Of a stretch of 5,165 bases of DNA, positions 1 to 4,409 are shown one piece after another (the stretch's first letter is position 1; each line of letters begins with the position of its first letter). A program made the translations under genes and the position numbers. The notes under the pieces are model-generated. The model ran no database searches. It worked only from the letters and a program-made list of their open reading frames with translations, and had not been told where the DNA came from. The DNA is taken from the NCBI GenBank assembly GCA_031278025.1, contig JAITLF010000394.1, positions 1 through 5,165 of the forward strand, written 5' to 3'. Source of the stretch: Treponema sp. Lineage in GTDB: Bacteria > Spirochaetota > Spirochaetia > Treponematales > Breznakiellaceae.

Positions 1-74
1 ATGACTGAGAGAGGACAAGCCGGTTTGGGTCGTAGTATGTTTATGTTTTTTTGAAACTTTGTAGCTATTCAGCC

Positions 75-143
75 GCCGCCAAAATTGTCCGTTGGCGGCA
101 GTTCCGGCCTGTCGGGGCCGGACGAGGGGGGCTTTGGCTCCCC
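75..143 (+). promoter_or_regulatory. Structured leader: three tandem GC-rich hairpins upstream of cooS
   Basis: Three perfect or near-perfect inverted repeats follow one another with three-base spacers. Hairpin 1 pairs GCCGCCAA (75-82) with TTGGCGGC (92-99). Hairpin 2 pairs TCCGGCC (103-109) with GGCCGGA (116-122). Hairpin 3 pairs GGGGGGC (126-132) with GCTCCCC (138-143 plus one inner pair), using one G-T wobble and a four-base loop. No T-run follows any of them, so they are not classical terminators. They would lie in the cooS leader RNA if transcription starts upstream, or form the tail of an upstream transcript. Possible roles are mRNA stabilisation, attenuation or a dispersed palindromic repeat; the sequence does not decide between them. 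Confidence 0.5.
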
Positions 144-154
144 GGCTTAATGGT

Positions 155-182
155 TATAAAACTTTTGTTTAGAATGGAGGAG
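155..182 (+). promoter_or_regulatory. cooS ribosome binding site, with a possible -10 box
   Basis: GGAGGAG at 176-182 is a strong Shine-Dalgarno sequence; its GGAGG core ends five bases before the ATG at 186, and this fixes the cooS start. TATAAA at 155-160 lies in the only AT-rich patch of the leader and could be a -10 box. The best -35 candidate (TTGGCT, 134-139) is only 15 bases away and lies inside hairpin 3, so the promoter is weakly supported while the ribosome binding site is well supported. Confidence 0.5.
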
Positions 183-185
183 CTT

Positions 186-2072
186 ATGAACGAGAGTTGC
201 TACGGGTGCAGTACCTGTGCAAGCGCGGATAAACCCCTTGAGGAGTTTATCGCAAAACTGCCGATGGAAACCAGCCACCACCGGGTGGAAGGTCAGGAAA
301 CCAAATGCGGCTTCGGTCTGCAGGGGGTCTGTTGCAGGCTTTGCGCCAACGGGCCCTGCCGGATAACCCCGGAATCGCCGCGGGGTATCTGCGGCGCAAG
401 CCGCGACGTAATGGTGACGCGCAATCTGCTGAGGGCGGTCGCGTCGGGTTCGGGCTGTTATATTCACGTGGTGGAAAACACCGCCCTGAATCTTAAAAAC
501 ACCGCGAAAGAGAAAGGCAGGATGAAGGGCAAGGCCGCCCTGGAAAGGCTGGCAAAGCTCTTCGGCGTAAGCGGCGGGGACGAGTGGGAAACCGCGGAAA
601 AAGTGGCGGACGCGGTTTTGAACGATCTTTACAAGAGCGAGTACGTAAAGATGGAGCTTGTGGAGAAGATCGCCTATCCGCCCCGGTTCAAAAAATGGCG
701 GGAATTGGGCATACTCCCCGGCGGCGCGAAGTCCGAGGTGTTCAAGGGGGTGGTAAAGTGTTCCACGAACCTTAACTCCGATCCGGTGAATATGCTGATA
801 GACTGCCTGCGCCTGGGCATTTCCACCGGCATTTACGGCCTTACCCTGACCAACCTGCTCAACGATGTGCTTCTCGGCGAGCCTGAGATCCGCACCGCGC
901 CGGTGGGCCTGCGTGTTATCGATCCCGGTTATATCAACATCATGATCACCGGCCACCAGCACACCATGTTTGTCCACCTTCAGGAACGGCTTGCCGCGCC
1001 GGACGTAGTCGCGAAGGCCAACGCGGCCGGGGCCAGGGGTTTCAGGCTTGTGGGCTGCACCTGCGTCGGCCAGGACCTCCAACTGCGGGGCGCGCACTAC
1101 ACCGATATTTTCGACGGGCACGCGGGGAACAACTACACCTCCGAGGCGATACTTGCCACCGGCGCCATTGACGCGGTTATTTCCGAATTTAACTGCACCC
1201 TGCCGGGCATAGAGACGGTGTGCGACGAACTCCTTGTCAGGCAGATCTGTATCGACGATGTGGCGAAAAAGGCCAATGCCGAGTACAAGCCCTTTGTGTT
1301 TGCCGAAAGGGAAAAGCACAGCAACGAGATCATCGACATGGTAATCGCCTCCTATAAAAACAGGCGGCCAAAGGTAAAACTAAACCTGTTACCGGAACAT
1401 GGTAACAGTAATACGCTTACCGGCATAAGCGAGGTATCGCTCAAAAAATTCCTGGGCGGAAACTGGAAGCCCCTGGTGGACCTTATCGTACAGGGCAAGA
1501 TCAGGGGCGTTGCCGGCGTGGTGGGCTGTTCCAGCCTGGTGTCCGGCGGGCACGACGTGCTTACCGTGGCGCTTACCCGGGAACTTATCGCCCGCGACAT
1601 CATCGTCCTTACCGCCGGCTGTTCCTCGGGGGGCATAGAGAACCGCGGCCTCATGGTTCCCGAGGCGGCGGAACTTGCCGGCCCCGGCCTCAGGGCGGTG
1701 TGCAAACAGCTGGGCATCCCCCCGGTGCTGAATTTCGGCCCCTGCCTCGCCATAGGGCGGCTTGAGATCGTCGCCACCGAACTTGCCGAAACCATAGGCG
1801 TCGACATTCCTCAGCTGCCCCTGGTACTTTCCGCCGCCCAATGGCTGGAAGAACAGGCCCTGGCCGACGGCTGTTTCGGCCTTGCCCTGGGCCTGCCCCT
1901 TCACCTGGGCCTGCCCCCATACATAACAGGAAGCCCGGTAGCGGTACAGGTGCTCACCCAGGATATGAAATCCCTTACGGGCGGGCAAGTCATCATCAAC
2001 GCGGACGCGAAAGAATCCGCGGACCTGCTTGAGAAGATCATTCAGGAAAAGCGCGCGGCCCTGAAAATATAG
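186..2072 (+). CDS. cooS: Deviant CooS-type anaerobic carbon monoxide dehydrogenase homologue
   Basis: A cytoplasmic metalloenzyme of the Ni,Fe-CODH family, 628 aa, close to the usual 630-640. Classical members interconvert CO and CO2 and pass electrons to a ferredoxin. Visible cluster ligands are C41 and C49 (D-cluster), C50, C53, C58 and C69 (B-cluster), and H257, C293, C337, C448, C479 and C520 (C-cluster). The C-terminal GLPLHLG and TGSP segments are also typical. Key differences: the catalytic lysine (K563 in CODH-II, 37 residues after the last ligand cysteine) is Q557, and the histidine proton path (H93/96/99/102) is Y92/V95/N98/L101. An extra C5-x2-C8-x2-C11 starts the protein, and the C293-C337 spacing is about six residues longer than usual. 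The start at 186 is chosen for GGAGG five bases upstream; in-frame upstream starts at 51 (TTG) and 174 lack this. First gene of an operon with cooF and a flavoprotein. The family is certain, but CO activity is doubtful. Confidence 0.93.
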   Translation: MNESCYGCSTCASADKPLEEFIAKLPMETSHHRVEGQETKCGFGLQGVCCRLCANGPCRITPESPRGICGASRDVMVTRNLLRAVASGSGCYIHVVENTALNLKNTAKEKGRMKGKAALERLAKLFGVSGGDEWETAEKVADAVLNDLYKSEYVKMELVEKIAYPPRFKKWRELGILPGGAKSEVFKGVVKCSTNLNSDPVNMLIDCLRLGISTGIYGLTLTNLLNDVLLGEPEIRTAPVGLRVIDPGYINIMITGHQHTMFVHLQERLAAPDVVAKANAAGARGFRLVGCTCVGQDLQLRGAHYTDIFDGHAGNNYTSEAILATGAIDAVISEFNCTLPGIETVCDELLVRQICIDDVAKKANAEYKPFVFAEREKHSNEIIDMVIASYKNRRPKVKLNLLPEHGNSNTLTGISEVSLKKFLGGNWKPLVDLIVQGKIRGVAGVVGCSSLVSGGHDVLTVALTRELIARDIIVLTAGCSSGGIENRGLMVPEAAELAGPGLRAVCKQLGIPPVLNFGPCLAIGRLEIVATELAETIGVDIPQLPLVLSAAQWLEEQALADGCFGLALGLPLHLGLPPYITGSPVAVQVLTQDMKSLTGGQVIINADAKESADLLEKIIQEKRAALKI

Positions 2073-2075
2073 GGG

Positions 2076-2101
2076 CCGTTTCGCCGAACGGCGAAAGGGA
2101 G
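2076..2101 (+). promoter_or_regulatory. Hairpin in the cooS-cooF gap covering the cooF ribosome binding site
   Basis: TTTCGCC (2079-2085) pairs with GGCGAAA (2090-2096) around a GAAC loop. A further CC/GG pair (2076-2077 with 2098-2099) adds to it beyond a G-G mismatch. The 3' arm contains most of the cooF Shine-Dalgarno region, AAAGGGAG (2094-2101), which ends five bases before the ATG at 2107. The fold could lower cooF translation unless ribosomes finishing cooS at 2072 open it, or it could be an RNA processing or stability site. No T-run follows, so it is not a terminator. Confidence 0.5.
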
Positions 2102-2106
2102 CTGAA

Positions 2107-2559
2107 ATGAAACGAATCATGATCGAACAGGAAAAGTGTGATGGCTGCAAAAACTGCACTATTGCCTGTATGCAGGCCCACCGGGAAACGCCCGGAACCG
2201 TCTACGACCTGGACCTTCTGGACCCGAAAAACGAAGCCCGGCATGTTATTGTAAGCAACGGCAAGGGCGGCTACTTCCCGATCTTCTGCCGCCATTGCGC
2301 GGTTCCCGACTGCGTGGGCGCCTGCATGTCCGGCGCGCTCGGGAAGGACCCGGCGACCGGCCACGTACAGTACGACGAGAAACGCTGCGGCGCCTGTTTT
2401 ATGTGCGTCATGAGCTGTCCCTACGGGAACATCAAGCCCGACAAACCGACGCGCCGGAAGATCGTAAAGTGCGATTTCTGCATCAACGACAACGAGGACC
2501 CGAACTGCGTCAGGAACTGCCCCAGGAAGGCTATCTATGTAAAAGAGGTGGCGGTATGA
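2107..2559 (+). CDS. cooF: CooF-type ferredoxin subunit with four [4Fe-4S] clusters
   Basis: A 150-aa electron-transfer protein of the CooF/HycB/DmsB-like iron-sulfur family, with no signal peptide and so cytoplasmic. It has exactly sixteen cysteines in the expected groups: C11/C14/C17/C21, C61/C64/C69/C73, C94/C97/C100/C104 and C122/C125/C134/C138. This fits four cubane clusters, with ligands exchanged between the first and last groups and between the two middle ones, as known for the family. Length is slightly below that of typical CooF proteins (about 170-190 aa). It should carry electrons between the CooS-like protein just upstream (34-base gap) and the flavoprotein downstream, whose ATG overlaps this gene's TGA. 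The start at 2107 has AAAGGGAG five bases upstream, partly inside a hairpin. The exact partner is inferred from gene order; other four-cluster subunits look alike. Confidence 0.92.
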   Translation: MKRIMIEQEKCDGCKNCTIACMQAHRETPGTVYDLDLLDPKNEARHVIVSNGKGGYFPIFCRHCAVPDCVGACMSGALGKDPATGHVQYDEKRCGACFMCVMSCPYGNIKPDKPTRRKIVKCDFCINDNEDPNCVRNCPRKAIYVKEVAV

Positions 2560-3785
2560 AACATATAATCATAGGCGCCGGCGCGGCGGGTATCAGCGCC
2601 GCGCGGACCATTCTGAAAGAAAAACCGGATGACCGTATTGTTATCGTTTCCGAAGACGGCGAAGTCTATTCCCGCTGTATGCTGCATAAATTCATATCGG
2701 GCGAACGGAGCGCGGAAAGTCTCAATTTTATCAACGACGATCTCCTGTCAAACGGGAACATCCAATGGATTAAAGGTAAAACCGTTACCCGCCTGGACGC
2801 CGGGACAAAAACCGTATACGCGGGCGGGGAAGGGATCGCTTCCGGCGATACCGTCCTTGTCGCGACAGGCTCGGTAAGCGTAACCCCGCCCATCGGGGAA
2901 CTTAAAACCGCGCGGAATGTCTTCGGCCTCCGCCACCTTTCCGACGCCCGCGCAATCGCGGATCGCGCGAAAACCGCGAAGAAAGTGGCGGTGATCGGCG
3001 CCGGGCTTGTCGGCCTTGACGCGGTGTACGGCCTCCTGGAATCGGGCGGCGAGCGGGAGATCTCCGTTATCGAGATGATGCCCACGGCCCTTGCCGTCAA
3101 CCTGGACGCCCACGCCGCGGAAGCCTATCAGAGACTCTTTGAAAAGAGGGGAGTAAAGTTCCGCCTTTCAAGCAAGGTAGTGAATACCAAAAGCGACGGG
3201 CAGGGTAACGTTACCGCCGTCGAGCTGGAAGGGGGAATGAGCATCCCCTGTGACCTGGTGATCCTGGCGGTGGGCGTGCGTCCCGCGGCGGCGTTTCTGG
3301 ACGGCGTGGAACTTACCGAACGGAAAGCGGTCAAGGTGGACGACTGCCTTGCCACAAACATCCCGGGCATTTACGCCGCGGGCGATGTTGCCGGGCTTTC
3401 CGGGATATGGCCGAACGCCCAGAAGCAGGGGGAAATCGCCGGCTACAACATGACCGGTACCCAATGGCCCTACAGTGACCGGTTTGCCCTGAAGAACACG
3501 GTAAATTTCTTCGATCTGCTCTCGCTTTCGGTAGGGGCTGTCAACCCCCGGGAAGGCGACGAAGTTCTTGTCAGGGAAGACCGGAACAATTACCGCAAGC
3601 TCATTCTCCGGGACGGCGCGGTAGCGGGAGTAATCCTGCAGGGCGAGATCGGCGGAAGCGGCTTCTGGCAGCACCTTATCAAAAACAAAATACGCATAGA
3701 CAAACTTGGTAAGTCTCCCTGGAAGCTAAGCTACGCCGATTTCTACGGTGTAACGGACAACGGTGAGTACAGGTATGTAGTTTAA
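2556..3785 (+). CDS. FAD/NAD(P)H-dependent oxidoreductase (CooS-CooF-linked flavoprotein, rubredoxin reductase-like)
   Basis: A 409-aa soluble flavoprotein of the pyridine nucleotide-disulfide reductase fold. It should move electrons between NAD(P)H and the CooF-type ferredoxin encoded next to it. The FAD site is GAGAAG (7-12), with ATGS (103-106) and the second FAD motif YAAGD (273-277). The nucleotide site is GAGLVG (148-153). Glu173 at the end of the next strand favours NADH over NADPH by the usual rule for this fold. The C-terminal part (about 310-409) matches the small domain of rubredoxin/NADH oxidase-like members. Cys41 in YSRCML (38-43) sits close to where NADH oxidases and CoA-disulfide reductases carry their redox cysteine. 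The start at 2556 overlaps the cooF stop as ATGA with GAGG seven bases upstream, implying translational coupling. The same frame is open upstream from 2295, but that part is a shadow of cooF. The fold is certain; the exact acceptor is inferred. Confidence 0.9.
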   Translation: MKHIIIGAGAAGISAARTILKEKPDDRIVIVSEDGEVYSRCMLHKFISGERSAESLNFINDDLLSNGNIQWIKGKTVTRLDAGTKTVYAGGEGIASGDTVLVATGSVSVTPPIGELKTARNVFGLRHLSDARAIADRAKTAKKVAVIGAGLVGLDAVYGLLESGGEREISVIEMMPTALAVNLDAHAAEAYQRLFEKRGVKFRLSSKVVNTKSDGQGNVTAVELEGGMSIPCDLVILAVGVRPAAAFLDGVELTERKAVKVDDCLATNIPGIYAAGDVAGLSGIWPNAQKQGEIAGYNMTGTQWPYSDRFALKNTVNFFDLLSLSVGAVNPREGDEVLVREDRNNYRKLILRDGAVAGVILQGEIGGSGFWQHLIKNKIRIDKLGKSPWKLSYADFYGVTDNGEYRYVV

Positions 3786-3806
3786 GGGGGGAGGGGGCAG
3801 GTAACA

Positions 3807-3938
3807 ATGAACAAGGGGCGGAGGGTTGCCGCCTGCCGTATATTGGGCGCATTCGGCCTGACCACTTTGTTAGAGACGGCTACGCCGCCGCATGTGAAGC
3901 GGTTAGGCCGGCCCCGCCTTCGGCGCCTTCGCGGTTAA
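3807..3938 (+). CDS. Doubtful small open frame, 43 codons, after the redox operon
   Basis: ATG at 3807 opens a 43-codon frame ending in TAA at 3936-3938. The predicted peptide is basic, beginning MNKGRRVAACRILG and ending in an arginine- and leucine-rich tail (RPRLRRLRG). A GGAGG occurs at 3789-3794 in a G-rich run, but about 13 bases from the ATG, longer than the spacing of the confident genes. I do not recognise the peptide. GC-rich palindromic DNA often gives such arginine-rich frames by chance, and the frame overlaps hairpins at both ends. It could be a real short peptide, a fragment of a dispersed repeat, or noise. Noise is most likely. Confidence 0.18.
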   Translation: MNKGRRVAACRILGAFGLTTLLETATPPHVKRLGRPRLRRLRG

Positions 3939-3943
3939 TTTTT
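3915..3943 (+). terminator. Weak candidate terminator for the redox operon
   Basis: CGCC (3915-3918) pairs with GGCG (3922-3925) around a TTC loop. A run of five T lies at 3939-3943, with two more after one C. The T-run is about 13 bases from the stem, too far for a textbook intrinsic terminator, and GCCTTCG repeats at 3916-3922 and 3925-3931, allowing other pairings. It is the best candidate in the 200 bases after the operon's last stop. Confidence 0.28.
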
Positions 3944-3989
3944 CTTACCTGTACTCTTAGCACAATCAGCCCGCTACAGTCTGTTGTAC

Positions 3990-4019
3990 TTCGGCATATT
4001 TTTGTATAAATATGCGGAA
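3990..4019. repeat. AT-rich imperfect palindrome
   Basis: GCATATTT (3994-4001) and AAATATGC (4008-4015) form an exact eight-base inverted repeat around a six-base spacer. Past a G-G mismatch, TTC (3990-3992) pairs with GAA (4017-4019), giving eleven paired positions out of twelve. Five A residues follow at 4018-4022. The symmetry and size would suit a dimeric regulator's operator or a weak bidirectional hairpin. No regulator gene is present to link it to. Confidence 0.5.
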
Positions 4020-4081
4020 AAATCCACAAATGCGACAGGCTGCCGGCTAACTCCTAATTCCACTCTCCTCCCGGTCTATTG

Positions 4082-4101
4082 CGGTAATTTTATATTTACC
4101 G
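4082..4101. repeat. Short inverted repeat CGGTAA-N8-TTACCG
   Basis: CGGTAA (4082-4087) and TTACCG (4096-4101) are exact inverted copies around the AT-only spacer TTTTATAT. It could be a small hairpin or an operator half-site pair. It lies about 310 bases upstream of the nuclease-like gene and 300 bases after the redox operon, so neither gene is clearly its target. Confidence 0.35.
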
Positions 4102-4119
4102 GCCCGTATTGCCATAAAA

Positions 4120-4156
4120 GCTGCCGCGCAAGGGATTGGAGGGGTGCGCAAGCAGC
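4120..4156. repeat. Two-part GC-rich hairpin
   Basis: GCTGC (4120-4124) pairs with GCAGC (4152-4156), and GCGCA (4126-4130) with TGCGC (4145-4149). A small internal loop (C4125 against AA 4150-4151) separates the two stems, and a 14-base purine-rich loop (4131-4144) closes it. It ends three bases before the larger multi-branch element at 4160-4240 and may belong to the same structured unit. Confidence 0.4.
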
Positions 4157-4159
4157 CAC

Positions 4160-4240
4160 GGCGCATCGCTCCGGGGCCGGAGCGCGGAAGCGCGGAGCCC
4201 CGCAAAGCCCGGTCCGGCCGCAACAGCGGCCGGATGCGCC
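4160..4240. repeat. 81-base closed multi-branch (cloverleaf-like) palindromic element
   Basis: An outer seven-base stem, GGCGCAT (4160-4166) with ATGCGCC (4234-4240), encloses three hairpins. The first is CGCTCCG/CGGAGCG (4167-4173 with 4178-4184, loop GGGC). The second is GCGG/CCGC (4192-4195 with 4200-4203, loop AGCC). The third is CCGGCCGC/GCGGCCGG (4214-4221 with 4226-4233, loop AACA). The first and third abut the outer stem directly, allowing stacking. It is not a tRNA: there is no anticodon stem with a seven-base loop and no T-loop sequence. It may be a structured RNA, a non-autonomous mobile repeat or a recombination hotspot. No flanking transposase is seen, unless the nuclease-like gene downstream acts on it. 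Confidence 0.55.
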
Positions 4241-4302
4241 CGAATTCCGAATTCAAATGTAAAATTGCCGTATCCCGGCCGGACGGTTATCTGAATTCAA
4301 AT
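4241..4302. repeat. EcoRI-type direct repeats around a small palindrome
   Basis: CGAATTC occurs twice in tandem (4241-4247 and 4248-4254). GAATTCAAAT occurs at 4249-4258 and again at 4293-4302, each followed by two variable bases and AAAA. The 34 bases between contain the eight-base palindrome CCGGCCGG (4275-4282), flanked by CCGT (4268-4271) and ACGG (4283-4286), which pair with each other. The layout resembles a small palindrome flanked by short direct repeats, or a remnant of local duplication. Confidence 0.4.
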
Positions 4303-4375
4303 CCAAAACGCCCCTTTTCCCACTTTTTTTTAAAAATTTCACCCCCGATTAAAGCAAAACGGCGACTCAGACCCC

Positions 4376-4400
4376 TTATATATATAGCGGATAAAAGGAG
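4376..4400 (+). promoter_or_regulatory. Possible -10 region and ribosome binding site of the nuclease-like gene
   Basis: AAAGGAG (4394-4400) is a clear Shine-Dalgarno sequence ending nine bases before the ATG at 4410. The alternating TA run at 4376-4386 could supply a -10 box. No good -35 sequence is seen at the right distance, so the ribosome binding site is firm and the promoter tentative. An extended T/A run (4324-4340) lies upstream and may act as an UP-like or bent region. Confidence 0.45.
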
Positions 4401-4409
4401 CCGCTCCCC

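Larger units (their letters stand above)
3786..4409. other. Gene-poor intergenic stretch with many inverted repeats
   Basis: These 624 bases separate the redox operon from the nuclease-like gene. No open frame on either strand has both a good ribosome binding site and recognisable protein. The stretch begins G-rich (3786-3801), has an AT-rich middle (about 3939-4120), turns very GC-rich with several strong hairpins (4120-4240), and ends AT-rich with runs of T and A (4323-4340) before the next gene. Individual elements are listed separately. GGCAGG (3796-3801) can also pair with CCTGCC (3832-3837) just after the operon. Confidence 0.7.

Noticed and set aside
1..54. Frame open at the left edge, 17 codons ending at TGA 52-54, possible tail of an upstream gene
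   Set aside because: Too short to recognise and no homology is visible, so an upstream gene end cannot be supported.
110..123. CooA-like operator (TGTC with partial inverted GAC) upstream of cooS
   Set aside because: Only about half of the CooA consensus matches, and the bases are explained by the 103-122 hairpin. No CooA gene is in the window.
51..185. Longer version of CooS starting at TTG 51 or at ATG 174
   Set aside because: The extra residues are unlike CooS and would be encoded by the hairpin leader. The ATG at 186 has an ideal GGAGG, whereas the 174 start overlaps that same site.
147..1319. Long minus-strand open frame inside cooS (390 codons), with similar ones at 1389-2159
   Set aside because: Shadow frames of a GC-rich gene. 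The translation looks like no protein family, while the plus strand encodes an unmistakable CooS.
2295..2555. 87-codon N-terminal extension of the flavoprotein
   Set aside because: It lies entirely inside cooF in another frame and is arginine-rich nonsense. The FAD motif begins right after the ATG at 2556.
4160..4240. tRNA gene suggested by a seven-pair closing stem and cloverleaf-like fold
   Set aside because: The arms carry four-base loops. There is no seven-base anticodon loop and no GTTCRA-type T-loop sequence.
3984..4262. 92-codon plus-strand frame and the 69-codon minus-strand frame at 4047-4256
   Set aside because: Both begin at TTG without a ribosome binding site and run through the palindromic DNA. 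The peptides look like translated repeats.
3786..4409. CRISPR array among the repeats
   Set aside because: There are no regularly spaced direct repeats of 25-40 bases with unique spacers. The repeats present are inverted or about ten bases long.
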